A stretch of DNA of 33,726 nt from Candidatus Auribacterota bacterium. Its GTDB lineage: Bacteria; Auribacterota; Ancaeobacteria; Ancaeobacterales; Ancaeobacteraceae. Positions 7,901-15,934 of this stretch are shown here, in pieces (position 1 is the stretch's first letter; each line of letters opens with the position of its first letter). Position numbers and translations under genes: made by a program. The notes under the pieces were generated by a model, which did no database searches, was not told the DNA's origin, and saw only the letters and a list, made by a program, of their open reading frames with translations. The DNA lies in NCBI GenBank assembly GCA_022711655.1, contig JAKLEM010000001.1, forward strand, positions 1-33,726, in the 5' to 3' direction.

Positions 7901-9018
7901 TGGGGGGTACGCTGACGGCGGACAGCGTCGAGGGGAAGGGGACGACCTTTACCCTCGCGCTCAGGCTGGAGCCTGCGGCCCAGCCGGCCCCGAAGCCGCG
8001 GCCGCACGTTGACATAAAGGGTGTGCGGACGCTTATCGTCGACGACAACGCAACCAACCGGATGATCCTTTCGCAGACCCTAAAGGATTGGGGCGCGGCC
8101 GTGAAGGAAGCGGAAGACGGGGAGGCGGGGCTTGCGGAGCTCAGCCGCGCGAAAGAAGCGCAGGAGCCGTACGGGCTGGTGCTCCTCGATAACCGGATGC
8201 CGAAAAAGAGCGGTTTCGACGTCGCCGCATCGATCAAGGCGCATCCCGGGCTGGCTGGCGTCGCTATGCTGATGCTCACCTCTGACGACCGCGGCGGGGA
8301 CACCGCGCGGTGCCGCGAGCTCGGTATCGGCGGCTACCTGGTCAAGCCGGTGAAACGCTCGGAGCTCGAACAGGGGATACGGGAGGCGTTCAGCGGCGCT
8401 GCGGCGACAGTGCAAACGCCTGCTCCCGCGGTGCAGCCTGTCGCGCCTGTCGTGCAGAAGCCGCCGGCGCCGAAGGAAGCGGCTGCGCAGTCCGCTGCCC
8501 CTGCGGTACAGAAACCTCCGGCGCCTCCGGCGGTATCGAAGGAAACCGCCGCGGCGGAGCCTGTTCCCAGGCAGGAACCCGCGCCGAAAGAGAAGGTGTC
8601 GGCTCAGCCCGCCGCGTCCGCGCCGGGAACGATGATAGACACGAAGCCGCTCACGATACTGCTCGTCGAGGATTCCGAGGACAACCGTTTCCTCGTCCTC
8701 TCGTATCTCAAGCGTCACCCCTATAAGATCGACGTCGCCGAGAACGGCGTTATTGCGGTGAAGAAATTTACCCACGGGAAGTACGACCTGGTCTTTATGG
8801 ATATGCAGATGCCGGTGATGGACGGCTTAACCGCCACGCGGACGATCCGCGAGTGGGAGAAGCGCGGCAAGGTCCTGCCGACTAATATCATCGCGCTGAC
8901 CGCGTGCGCGTTCACGGAGGATGCGCAAAAGTGCCTCGACGCCGGCTGCACGAGCTACCTGAACAAACCGATCAAGAAAGAGAAACTGCTCGAGGCGATA
9001 GCGAAAGCGACGGCGTAA
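4915..9018 (+). CDS. CHASE-LOV-PAS-PAS hybrid histidine kinase with two receivers
   Basis: A 1367-residue inner-membrane hybrid sensor kinase. Order: membrane helix (~12-31), periplasmic CHASE domain (~55-320), second membrane helix (~325-343), coiled coil (~350-398), LOV domain (~400-518), PAS (~522-640), PAS (~645-785), HisKA with phospho-accepting H802 in MSHEIRTP, HATPase (~905-1020; DTGIGI, GGTGLGLSI), receiver 1 (acceptor D1092), a ~65-residue Pro/Ala linker, and receiver 2 (acceptor D1296). The LOV domain carries the flavin-binding signature GKNCRFLQ with photoactive C445 and the flavin-contact asparagines N477 and N487, so a blue-light response is likely. The usual signalling Gln on the last strand is L508 (YIGVLTDMTE). 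No clear Shine-Dalgarno site precedes the ATG. The HPt protein follows 35 bp downstream and is the natural next step in a His-Asp-His-Asp relay. The CHASE ligand is unknown. Confidence 0.94.
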   Translation: MNILPVLKRYRYAVIALVIGALVSLSLFSLVRRYDDLRTQAEFARLSRDHAEVINNALQSHVMAIYSLRSFYLASKEVDRDEFQKFTMGFLSDYRTILTLAWIPRVREKERAAFEEAAVRAGFAGFAITEMDAAGKTAAAPRRADYFPIWYIEPMRANRSIIGFNSASKRERLEAMRRARDDGKPAMTGRIDMLKKSGDAGYQIYLPFYAATTGPVRLEDRRSNCAGFFCLTFSMRNLIEQATSKLARVGVDTFVFEISSGGKKELACAIGSRLRSDRLSFQPARGAHRFVTETTVEVAGRRFSILFSPADSYIRKHRSGHPWIVLVLGLIVTGMGTFSLVRMADRSDEVRKLVDVRTAELKESNDDLRSAVAAQQQAELANQQLAAEKRQREETLRLLERAVTNTSCGILITDLSLKENPIVFVNRSFEIITGYARDEVIGKNCRFLQGPDTDPSALRVIREALSRSTDCRVVLKNYRKDGRPFWNQLFITPLKDEKGAVTHYIGVLTDMTELKLAEHELRKLNRAVEQSPASIVITDTNGVADYVNPKFTELTGYRPEEAVGKSLLRSAEMTDDAFRHLWDTVVAGGIWRGEVRNRKKSGELYWELAQISPVIDADGRVSNYIAVKEDITESKRMQEELQRVSTVQKAILDSANLSIMSTDANGLVKTFNAGAARLLGYSPDEAVGKKNIAAFHDSEELKRRARELSPEMKPGFQVFVAKAAMGLSEEREWTFIRKDGARFPGLLSVTALMDRAGNINGFLFTGSDITLRKQAEAAMQSAKEAAESANRAKSDFLATMSHEIRTPMNAIIGMADLLGETKLDADQEKYVRTFKSAGETLLNLINDILDLSKIESGNLMLENIDFDLHDLLEKTAEVMAVRAHQKGIELLYQIASDVPVRLRGDPARLRQIFINLIGNAIKFTEKGEVFLKIEKDPAGKAAEALRFTVADTGIGIAKDKLLRVFEKFTQADSSTTRKYGGTGLGLSISKKLAELMGGTLTADSVEGKGTTFTLALRLEPAAQPAPKPRPHVDIKGVRTLIVDDNATNRMILSQTLKDWGAAVKEAEDGEAGLAELSRAKEAQEPYGLVLLDNRMPKKSGFDVAASIKAHPGLAGVAMLMLTSDDRGGDTARCRELGIGGYLVKPVKRSELEQGIREAFSGAAATVQTPAPAVQPVAPVVQKPPAPKEAAAQSAAPAVQKPPAPPAVSKETAAAEPVPRQEPAPKEKVSAQPAASAPGTMIDTKPLTILLVEDSEDNRFLVLSYLKRHPYKIDVAENGVIAVKKFTHGKYDLVFMDMQMPVMDGLTATRTIREWEKRGKVLPTNIIALTACAFTEDAQKCLDAGCTSYLNKPIKKEKLLEAIAKATA

Positions 9019-9053
9019 GCGGTCGCTGCGCCGCCATGAACAAGGATCGCGAA

Positions 9054-9365
9054 ATGACGGAACAGAACGGGAAGATCGTTATCCGCGTCGATCACGACAT
9101 CGCGGACCTGATACCGGGGTTTCTTGACAACCGGCGCAAGGACGTCGTGAAGATCGCCGACGCGCTCTCCCGCGGCGACTTCGAGGTGCCCCGCATCCTC
9201 GGGCACAGCATGAAGGGGGCCGGCGGCGGGTACGGGTTCGACGCGATCACCGAGATAGGCGCCGCGATAGAGGCTGCGGCAAAGGCGGCCGACCCCGGGT
9301 CCATACGGGAGCAGGTCGGGAAACTCGAAACGTATCTCAATTCGGTCGAGGTGGTCTATGAATGA
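9054..9365 (+). CDS. HPt histidine phosphotransfer protein
   Basis: A 103-residue four-helix phosphotransfer protein. The acceptor motif LGHSMKGAGGGYGF (His about residue 48) is the HPt signature H-x-x-K-G-x-x-x-x-x-G. It should shuttle phosphoryl groups from the receivers of the upstream hybrid kinase to the single-domain receivers encoded downstream. I chose the ATG at 9054 because AAGGA (9042-9046) lies 7 bp upstream; an earlier in-frame ATG at 9036 has no ribosome site. The last 8 bases overlap the start of the next gene, so the genes are translationally coupled. The partners are inferred from gene order. Confidence 0.88.
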   Translation: MTEQNGKIVIRVDHDIADLIPGFLDNRRKDVVKIADALSRGDFEVPRILGHSMKGAGGGYGFDAITEIGAAIEAAAKAADPGSIREQVGKLETYLNSVEVVYE

Positions 9366-11565
9366 AGCGCGCGAAAAACAGGGCGGCTGCAGGCTGTTCC
9401 ACGAGATATTCCCGCCGTCGCTGTATCCGAAGTTCAAGGCGTACATCGCAGACCGGTACCGCCTGTCCGCGGATCAGAAGGCCGCTATCGCCGCGGTGCC
9501 GCCGTCGCGGGCCTGCGATATCGCGCCGGCCGCGGGGATCGATGCGGCTACGCTTGCCCGGGCCATCGCCGAGTTTCTTGAGGCGGGATATGCCGGCGAG
9601 ATCAATCCCGAAGACGTCTTTATCGACCCGGATACGCTTGATTTCTGCAAGAAGCACGGTGTGGTCCTCGTCAGGGAGCCGGACGGCGGCGACGCCTATG
9701 TCATGAGCAACCCGTTCAACTGGGAGCTCCTCGACACGATCGACGACGCAGCGCTCCACTCCGATAACTGCCGCCTGAGAGTCGCACAGCAGGATGCGAT
9801 CACCGACGTCCTAACCTGCGAATATGTCAACGACACCGTCGGCAGCCGCATACAGTTCTCCAATCCGGCGGCCGACAAGATAATTATTTCGCAGGAGGGG
9901 GCTAAGGCGGAAGCGGAGACAAACCCGGTGGTGTCGATGGCGAGCGGCATCATCGCGCGCGCGCTGCTCGAGCGCGCCAGCGATATACACATCGAGCCGA
10001 AGGAGAACAAGACGGTGGTGAGGTTCCGCGTCGACGGCGAGATGCGTGACGTTTTTACGCTGAAGAGACAGACGGGCGCCATGGTCATTTCCCGCTACAA
10101 GGTGATCGGCGGCCTCGACATCGCCGAGAAGCGGCGCCCGCAGGACGGCTCGGTCGAGGCGGTCCTGGACAACAAGATGCTCAAGCTCCGCATGGCGACG
10201 TCTTCGACGCCGCACGGCGAGAGTATGGTCATCCGGATCCTCGATTCGTCGGTGAAGCCGAAGCAGCTCAACGAGCTCGGCATGACCGAGGAGCAGACCC
10301 GTGCGCTTGTCGAGCTTTCCAACCATACGCAGGGGATGATCCTCGTCGTGGGCCCGACCGGCTCGGGCAAGACGACGACGATCTACAGCCTTTTGATCCA
10401 GGTCGACTGCAAATCCCGCAGCCTCATGTCGGTCGAGGACCCGGTCGAGTACGTGATCCCGTACGCCAACCAGCAGCAGGCTAACGAGCGTGCTGGGATC
10501 ACATTCGCCTCACTGCTCAAGTCGGCCGTGCGGCAGGACCCGGACATCCTGTTCCTCGGCGAGATCCGCGACCAGGAGTCGGCGAAGATCGCCGTCGACT
10601 TCGCGAGCACCGGGCACATCACGATCAGCACGCTCCATACGTCCAACGCGACGACGGCGGTGTTCCGTCTCGAGCGCCTCGCCGTTTCCGGGGGCGTCAT
10701 GGCGGACACTATGCTGGCGATCATCGCGCAGCGGCTGGTGAAGAAGCTGTGCCCTGCCTGCAAGAAGGTCGAGGAGCCTACGGCGGAAGACCGCGCCATC
10801 CTCGCGCAGTTCACCGGCGATATCCCCGGCCGCGTCGGGCATCCCGCCGGATGCCCGAAATGCCGGCAGACCGGCTACCTGGGCCGGGTCGGGGTGTATG
10901 AGGTTCTGCGGTTCGACAAGGAGATCTCGCAGATGATCCGCGCCGGCAAGGCGATATCGGACATACGGGCATTCGTGCAGGCGAGGGGCGATTACCTGCT
11001 GTCCAACCACGCCATCGAGAAGGTTCGCCAGCTGGAGCTCTCCCCGAAAGACGCCTATGAGAACGTGCTGGTCGAGGAGGTAGGGAATGTAGCCGTGGCG
11101 GAAGATCGGAAGCCCGCTCCTGCGGCGCCGAGCGCCCCCTCTTCGGTGCCCGCGCCTGCGCCCGCGGCGCCCGTTGAGGCGGCCGAGCGGGGCGCCGCGA
11201 TCCTGGTTGCTGAAGACGACCCCGATACGCGCTCGCTGATCGAACGGCTGCTGGGGGCGGCGGGGTACGAGGTGTCGGTCGCGGGCGACGGTATTGAGGC
11301 GCTGCTGCTCCTCGGAAAACAGCGGTTCGACCTGATCCTTTCAGACATCAACATGCCGCATCTTGACGGCTTCAAGCTCCTCGAGATGGCCGGACAGAAG
11401 GGGATCACCAGCCCGGTCGTCTTCCTGACCGCTTCGGGCCAAGAGAGCGACGAGGCGAAAAGCCTGGAGCTGGGCGTTGCGGACTTTATGACGAAGCCGA
11501 TAAAGAAAGAGGTGCTCCTCGCGCGGATAAAGAAGATCCTCCAGCGCCCGGGGCGCCCGGCATAG
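9358..11565 (+). CDS. GspE/PilB-like secretion ATPase fused to a receiver domain
   Basis: A 735-residue protein. The N-terminal ~165 residues are a divergent GspE-type N-domain that does not obviously match the c-di-GMP-binding MshEN motif. The ATPase core has Walker A GPTGSGKT (332-339), Asp-box acidic residues (SVEDPVEY), Walker B ending at E402 (ILFLGEIRDQESA), His box (GHITISTLHTSNA) and a tetracysteine zinc site (CPACKK ... CPKCRQ). These features place it in the type II secretion/type IV pilus assembly ATPase family. After a Pro/Ala linker the C-terminal ~120 residues are a receiver domain (LVAEDDPD; acceptor D663 in SDINMP; Lys in TKPIKK). No other pilus or secretion genes are present in the window. 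Phosphorylation through the adjacent HPt could control the ATPase; it may power a pilus encoded elsewhere or have a regulatory role. It overlaps the HPt gene by 8 bp. Confidence 0.9.
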   Translation: MNEAREKQGGCRLFHEIFPPSLYPKFKAYIADRYRLSADQKAAIAAVPPSRACDIAPAAGIDAATLARAIAEFLEAGYAGEINPEDVFIDPDTLDFCKKHGVVLVREPDGGDAYVMSNPFNWELLDTIDDAALHSDNCRLRVAQQDAITDVLTCEYVNDTVGSRIQFSNPAADKIIISQEGAKAEAETNPVVSMASGIIARALLERASDIHIEPKENKTVVRFRVDGEMRDVFTLKRQTGAMVISRYKVIGGLDIAEKRRPQDGSVEAVLDNKMLKLRMATSSTPHGESMVIRILDSSVKPKQLNELGMTEEQTRALVELSNHTQGMILVVGPTGSGKTTTIYSLLIQVDCKSRSLMSVEDPVEYVIPYANQQQANERAGITFASLLKSAVRQDPDILFLGEIRDQESAKIAVDFASTGHITISTLHTSNATTAVFRLERLAVSGGVMADTMLAIIAQRLVKKLCPACKKVEEPTAEDRAILAQFTGDIPGRVGHPAGCPKCRQTGYLGRVGVYEVLRFDKEISQMIRAGKAISDIRAFVQARGDYLLSNHAIEKVRQLELSPKDAYENVLVEEVGNVAVAEDRKPAPAAPSAPSSVPAPAPAAPVEAAERGAAILVAEDDPDTRSLIERLLGAAGYEVSVAGDGIEALLLLGKQRFDLILSDINMPHLDGFKLLEMAGQKGITSPVVFLTASGQESDEAKSLELGVADFMTKPIKKEVLLARIKKILQRPGRPA

Positions 11566-11617
11566 GCCGGATGCGTTGCGGCGAAATAGTACCGGCGGGA
11601 GCAACGAGGGGAGAAAC

Positions 11618-11964
11618 ATGGCGAAGGTCCTGATCGTCGATGACGACCCTGATATCGTGAAACTGTACACGACGCGCCTCTCGCAGGAAGGTTTCTCGGT
11701 GGTCTCTGTTACCGACGCCTATCAGGGGGTCAAGTGCGCGCGGAGCGAGAAGCCGGACCTGATCGTGCTTGACCTGATGCTCCCGGCGGGGGGGGCGGTC
11801 TTTCGGCTTTGACGAACCTCAGGAGATTGCAGGAGACCATGAAGATCCCGGTCGTTGTGGTTACTGGAACGGATGATCCCGCCGTCCGCCGGGATGTCGT
11901 CAGCCTGGGAGTGAACGCATTTATTAAGAAATCCGCCGGCTGGAGCGCGGCGCGGCAGAAATAG
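11618..11964 (+). pseudogene. Single-domain response regulator, frameshifted at a G8 run
   Basis: The frame starts MAKVLIVDDDPD with GAGGGGAG (11605-11612) as ribosome site, reaches the acceptor motif VLDLMLPAGG, then hits a run of eight G (11778-11785) and stops at 11810-11812 after a few unrelated residues. Reading on in the frame reached by adding one G gives GLSALTNLRRLQ, then MKIPVVVVTGTDD, then LGVNAFIKKSAGW. This matches the next gene's product position by position, up to a stop at 11962-11964 (~115 residues). It is therefore a complete receiver apart from one base. It is a tandem paralogue of the 11985 gene. It could be an assembly error, a true pseudogene or a phase-variable or slippage-controlled gene. 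Confidence 0.82.
11778..11785 (+). other. G8 homopolymer at frameshift point
   Basis: Eight consecutive G within the receiver gene, exactly where the reading frame breaks. G9 would restore the frame. Runs of this length are known hotspots for polymerase slippage and also for long-read sequencing errors. Confidence 0.8.
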
Positions 11965-11984
11965 AGTCTGAGGATACGGAGCTT

Positions 11985-12359
11985 ATGGCCAAGATACTGG
12001 TCGTCGAAGACGATCCCGATATCAGCAAGTTGTACAAGCTGCGTCTCGAGCTGGCGGGCCACACCGTCATCGAAGCGGTCGACGCTTATCAGGGGGTGAA
12101 GCAGACGCGCAAAGAGAAGCCTGACCTGGTCATCCTCGATCTCATGCTGCCCGCCGGCGGCGGCACCTCGGTGCTGGAGAATATCAGGGCGCTCCCGGAA
12201 GGGAAGCGCGTGCCCGTTGTCGTCGTGACCTGCGTGCAGGACCCGGGGATCAGGCAGCTGGTGTTGGACCTGGGGGTCGAAGCCATCTTCGACAAGTCAG
12301 GCAACTGGGACTCCATCATCGCGACCATCCACGGCATCCTGCAGAACCGCGGCAAGTAG
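11985..12359 (+). CDS. Single-domain response regulator (CheY-like)
   Basis: A 124-residue stand-alone receiver with no output domain. The acidic pocket is EDD in LVVEDDPD, the acceptor Asp is in VILDLMLPAGGG, the switch Thr in VVVVTCVQD, and the conserved Lys in AIFDKSGN. The Gly-rich loop after the acceptor (PAGGG) is shared with the frameshifted neighbour, which marks the pair as tandem duplicates. It begins 20 bp after the neighbour's inferred stop. It is probably a phosphate shuttle or protein-binding switch served by the HPt at 9054. No target can be identified from sequence. Confidence 0.9.
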   Translation: MAKILVVEDDPDISKLYKLRLELAGHTVIEAVDAYQGVKQTRKEKPDLVILDLMLPAGGGTSVLENIRALPEGKRVPVVVVTCVQDPGIRQLVLDLGVEAIFDKSGNWDSIIATIHGILQNRGK

Positions 12360-12382
12360 GAGACAGCGCAAAGAGCATCTGT

Positions 12383-12421
12383 TTGATAAATGAGAAATTT
12401 ACTTTTCTATCTATTTAATAT
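12383..12421 (+). promoter_or_regulatory. A/T-rich promoter-like region before the last receiver and pel genes
   Basis: The 94-bp gap 12360-12453 is strikingly A/T-rich in its centre compared with the surrounding GC-rich DNA. TTGATA (12383-12388) could be a -35, and TTCTAT (12405-12410) or TAATAT (12416-12421) a -10; spacing and fit are imperfect. It is the best candidate for a promoter driving the receiver at 12454 and the translationally coupled pel operon. Confidence 0.45.
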
Positions 12422-12453
12422 AGAGTGCTTTACCTTAAACGGAGCGTAGTCGG

Positions 12454-12825
12454 ATGGCGAAAAAGACGATCCTCATCGTTGACGATGAAGAAGACATACT
12501 CGATACCCTCGAGATCCGCCTGAAGAAAAACGAATATGACGTCATAAAGGCGGGGTCGGGAGAGGAGGCGCTGACCGTTGTGCGCCAGCGGAAGCCCGAT
12601 ATCATCGTCCTGGACGTGATGATGCCGCCGCCGAACGGGTATCAGGTGTGCCGTATACTCAAGGACTCGGTTGAGTTCGGGAGCATTCCGATCGTACTTC
12701 TCACGGCGCGCGGGTCGGAAAGCGACAAGTTCTGGGGTATGGAGTCCGGTGCGGACGCCTACATGTCGAAACCCTTCAACAACGAGGAGCTCCTTGCGCT
12801 CATACGGAGGCTCGTCTATGTGTAA
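12454..12825 (+). CDS. Single-domain response regulator leading the pel operon
   Basis: A 123-residue CheY-like receiver: IVDDEEDI acidic pocket, acceptor Asp in IIVLDVMMPPPNG, switch Thr in IVLLTARG, and Lys in YMSKPFNNEE. All key residues are intact. A GGAG (12441-12444) precedes the ATG by 9 bp. It follows an A/T-rich promoter-like gap, and its stop overlaps the start of the PelA-type hydrolase by 8 bp, so it is the first gene of the coupled pel unit. That position suggests it carries the phosphorelay signal to Pel production, by protein contact rather than DNA binding. It is clearly more distant from the 11618/11985 pair than they are from each other. Confidence 0.92.
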   Translation: MAKKTILIVDDEEDILDTLEIRLKKNEYDVIKAGSGEEALTVVRQRKPDIIVLDVMMPPPNGYQVCRILKDSVEFGSIPIVLLTARGSESDKFWGMESGADAYMSKPFNNEELLALIRRLVYV

Positions 12826-13699
12826 CAAAGGACGTCCGGCCAGGCTCATCGCCCTGGCCATTCTTTTGCTGTTCCTGCCGGCCGCATTTGGCGGCGTGAA
12901 ACAAAGGCCCTCTCCCCTGAATAAGGTCAACAACTGGTGCATCCTTATCGGCTACGATCAGTCGCGGCCATCCGCAAACGCATCCTCATTGGATGGATAT
13001 GACATGGTCATCCTCGACCCGGATTGCCACCCGCCCCTGTCGGGGATCAAGAAGAAGGCGGTCCTGATCGCCTACGTCAGCGTCGGAGAGGCCGAGGGGT
13101 ACAGGAGCTACTGGAACCGGATCAAAGAGAAGCCCTGGATAATCGGCGAGAACGAGAACTGGAAGAAGAACTATTATGTCGACGTCCGCGATCCCGAATG
13201 GCGCGAACTGCTCCTGACGGAAGTTATCCCGATCGTCATCGAGAAGGGGTTCCGGGGGATCATGATGGATACCCTCGACACCGCAGAGTATCTCGAATAT
13301 ATCGACCCGGAACGGTTCAAGGGATCGCAGGACGCGATGATCTCGCTGGTCAAAGAGATCCATGAGCGTTTCCCTGATCTGCTGCTTATCAGCAATAACG
13401 GGTTTCCCCTGCTGACTGAGCTGGCCCCTTGCTTGAGCGGCTTCCTTGTCGAGTCGATACACATGATGCCCGATTTCAAGGCAGGCGGATACATCCCCGT
13501 ACCCGAAGAGGAATATCAGGAGAAGGTCCCGCTGCTCCGGGTTTTGTCTAAACAGCATGGGATCCCCGTGTTCGCGATCGATTATGTCGACGCTTCGGAT
13601 AGGAAAAAAGCCGCTGAATGCGTCAAACGCCTGAAAAAGCTCGGGTTCAAGCCGTGTATCGCGCAGAAGGATCTGGAGGAATTGCCGGCACGTCAATAA
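12818..13699 (+). CDS. pelA: PelA-type glycoside hydrolase, stand-alone (GH114/GH166-like)
   Basis: A 293-residue secreted TIM-barrel hydrolase. Residues ~1-25 form a signal peptide (hydrophobic LIALAILLLFLPAAF). The barrel shows the family's acidic motifs: VILDPD (D67), VSVGEAEGYRSYW (E91), GIMMDTLDT and PVFAIDYVD. Relatives include endo-alpha-1,4-polygalactosaminidase and the N-terminal hydrolase domain of Pseudomonas PelA, which cuts Pel. In classical PelA this domain is fused to a deacetylase; here it is alone, with the deacetylases as the next two genes. The start at ATG 12818 is fixed by GGAGG at 12806-12810 and the signal peptide, and overlaps the receiver gene. A paralogue with roughly half its residues identical closes the operon at 30129. 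It probably trims or releases Pel in the periplasm. The hydrolase role is strong; exact specificity is inferred. Confidence 0.85.
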   Translation: MCNKGRPARLIALAILLLFLPAAFGGVKQRPSPLNKVNNWCILIGYDQSRPSANASSLDGYDMVILDPDCHPPLSGIKKKAVLIAYVSVGEAEGYRSYWNRIKEKPWIIGENENWKKNYYVDVRDPEWRELLLTEVIPIVIEKGFRGIMMDTLDTAEYLEYIDPERFKGSQDAMISLVKEIHERFPDLLLISNNGFPLLTELAPCLSGFLVESIHMMPDFKAGGYIPVPEEEYQEKVPLLRVLSKQHGIPVFAIDYVDASDRKKAAECVKRLKKLGFKPCIAQKDLEELPARQ

Positions 13700-13720
13700 A
13701 GTATCCGGGGATCGGTTGCC

Positions 13721-15934
13721 TTGAATAGTATTCTAAACAAACGGTTGAGACAGCATACATCCCTCCCTCGCATCCTCGCCTTCGCCGCATCCGTTCTCAC
13801 GTTTTCCTGTCTGTGCGCGCCCGCGTGTTGCGCGGCCGTTGATCAGGAGCCGTTCAGAAGGACGATCATCGGGATCTACGACGGCGCGGATGAGGACGAT
13901 TTTCCCGACCAGAATAACCTCGTGCACTCCTGCGCCGAGATGCCGCTCAACTATCTTGGGATGAAAGTGGTGCCCCATGATATCGGGACGGGGCTTCCTT
14001 CCCCGGAAAAGATGCGCGATGTCCGCGGCATACTTGTCTGGTTCAGGGACGAAAAGATCCCCTACGCGAGCGAATTCGTCGCATGGGCGAAAAGCCAGGT
14101 CGCCGAGGGGATATCCCTCGTCTTTCTCGGCCACATAGGAGAGTTGAGAGACAGCAAGACGGGAGAGACGGTCTCGGACGAAGAGGTGAACGGCCTTTTG
14201 ACCGAGATCGGACTCCGGTTGACGCCGAACTGGACCGATAACGTCACGCTGATCCGTGTCGTGGACAAAGACAGCGACATGGTCGAGTTCGAAAGGACGC
14301 TGTCGAAAGAGATCGACCAGTACGAGTGCATAAGCTCGATCGACCCGAGAAACCGCGTCTACCTGACGCTTGAAAGGACGGATATCCCCGAGAGCAGGAG
14401 CGCGGCCGTTGTGATCACTCCCCGCGGCGGATGCGCCGCACTATCGTACCCGCTCTTCTCTTGGAGGGCGATCCAACGCTGGAGGATCAACCCCTTCCGG
14501 TTCTTTGAAAAGGCGTTCCGCCTCGAGGGGGCGCCGCGGTACGATACCACGACCCTGTTCGGGAAGAGGATATTTTACAGCCATATCGACGGCGATGGCG
14601 TCGACAACGTGAGCGAACTGCCCGGCGCGAAGCTGTCCGGAGAGATAATAAAGGACAGGGTCCTCCGGCAGTACCCTGCGCTTCCGGTGACGGTCTCTTT
14701 TATCGTCTCCGATATCGACGGGCAGGGGATGGGCAAGAGGAAACTGTTCGGGCTGGCGCGGGAGATACTCGCGCTGGATAACGTCGAAATGGGATCTCAC
14801 AGCTACACGCATCCGCTTGACTGGGAGCGGAAGATCACCACCGACGCGATTCCGGGCTATTCCGCTGAGTTGGGGGAAGCGGAACGGCTCGATCTGAATT
14901 CCGAATCTGACTGGTATACTGCCGCGAAGGTCACGGTCGACGATGAGACGTACCTGAATAAGGAGATCGACTACGCGGTCGGCTATGCCGACAAGAACCT
15001 TGCCCCGCACGGGAAGAAGACGATGGTGTATCAATGGACCGGCGATTGCCGCCCCACCGCGCGCGCCATCGAGATGGTCGACGACAGGGGGCTCTACAAT
15101 ATCAACGGCGGCGATTCGCGGATGGACCGGCTTAACCCGAGTTACACAGCCGTGTCTCCACTGGCCCGCCAGGTCGACGGCAGGATCCAGCCGCTGACCA
15201 GCAGCGCCAATGAGAACATCTACACGAACCTCTGGAAGGGGCCGTTCTACGGGTATATCGCCGTGATCGAGACCTTCCAGCAGACGGAAACGCCGACGCT
15301 CTTTCCTTCGGCGCCGCGGCGGGTCAGCCCGATCAACGTTTATTACCATTTCTACAGCGGCGAAAAGCGCCAGTCGCTCGGCGCCCTGCAAAAGGTCTAC
15401 GATTACGTCCTGACGCAGGACGTCATTCCGATCTTCACTTCCCGCTATGTCGCCGGTGTCCGGGGTTTTTTCACGGGGAGGATCGTGGAGCTGCCGGGCG
15501 GCGGCTGGGGATTCAGCGGTTACGGCGGATGCCGGACGGCCCGGTTCGACAACTCGCGTAAATACCCGGACCTCAAAAGATCCCGGGGGATCCTCGGGTT
15601 CACGCGATGGAACGACGCGCTCTACGTCCATCTTGCCGAGGGTGGGCCCGGCGTCCTGTTCCTTTCGGATAAACCGCCAACGGAGCCGTACCTGAAAGAA
15701 TCCTCGGTCCTGTTGTCGAGTGTGTCGATCTCTGCGGAAAAGATCCTGTTCGTCGCCGACAGCGTCGGCGGCGGGACCGTCACGTTCGCCAACATGGTCC
15801 CCGGCGGGCGATACGAGGTGCGGTGCGCCGGCGAGGCGAACGCGTTGCAGGCGTCCGCCGACGGGATGCTTTCGGTTAAGGTCCCGCCGAAACACGGCAT
15901 CAGTGTTGAGATCGTCTCAATAAGGCAGCCATAG
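13721..15934 (+). CDS. pelA: PelA-type polysaccharide deacetylase, copy 1
   Basis: A 737-residue secreted protein matching the C-terminal part of PelA (Rossmann-like region plus CE4/CE18-like deacetylase). A hydrophobic signal segment spans ~17-38. The deacetylase core holds YSHIDGDG (H288, D290, D292) and the metal-binding GSHSYTHPLDW (H360, H364), equivalent to the Asp and two His ligands of PelA. MVYQWTGDC and INVYYHFYSGEKRQS follow, then a C-terminal beta domain from ~650. Pel needs partial de-N-acetylation for export, so this is its likely step. The start is a TTG at 13721 with a weak upstream GGGGAT; a TTG at 13745 is an alternative. The following gene is a close tandem copy, beginning on the last base of this one's stop. 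Confidence 0.85.
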   Translation: MNSILNKRLRQHTSLPRILAFAASVLTFSCLCAPACCAAVDQEPFRRTIIGIYDGADEDDFPDQNNLVHSCAEMPLNYLGMKVVPHDIGTGLPSPEKMRDVRGILVWFRDEKIPYASEFVAWAKSQVAEGISLVFLGHIGELRDSKTGETVSDEEVNGLLTEIGLRLTPNWTDNVTLIRVVDKDSDMVEFERTLSKEIDQYECISSIDPRNRVYLTLERTDIPESRSAAVVITPRGGCAALSYPLFSWRAIQRWRINPFRFFEKAFRLEGAPRYDTTTLFGKRIFYSHIDGDGVDNVSELPGAKLSGEIIKDRVLRQYPALPVTVSFIVSDIDGQGMGKRKLFGLAREILALDNVEMGSHSYTHPLDWERKITTDAIPGYSAELGEAERLDLNSESDWYTAAKVTVDDETYLNKEIDYAVGYADKNLAPHGKKTMVYQWTGDCRPTARAIEMVDDRGLYNINGGDSRMDRLNPSYTAVSPLARQVDGRIQPLTSSANENIYTNLWKGPFYGYIAVIETFQQTETPTLFPSAPRRVSPINVYYHFYSGEKRQSLGALQKVYDYVLTQDVIPIFTSRYVAGVRGFFTGRIVELPGGGWGFSGYGGCRTARFDNSRKYPDLKRSRGILGFTRWNDALYVHLAEGGPGVLFLSDKPPTEPYLKESSVLLSSVSISAEKILFVADSVGGGTVTFANMVPGGRYEVRCAGEANALQASADGMLSVKVPPKHGISVEIVSIRQP

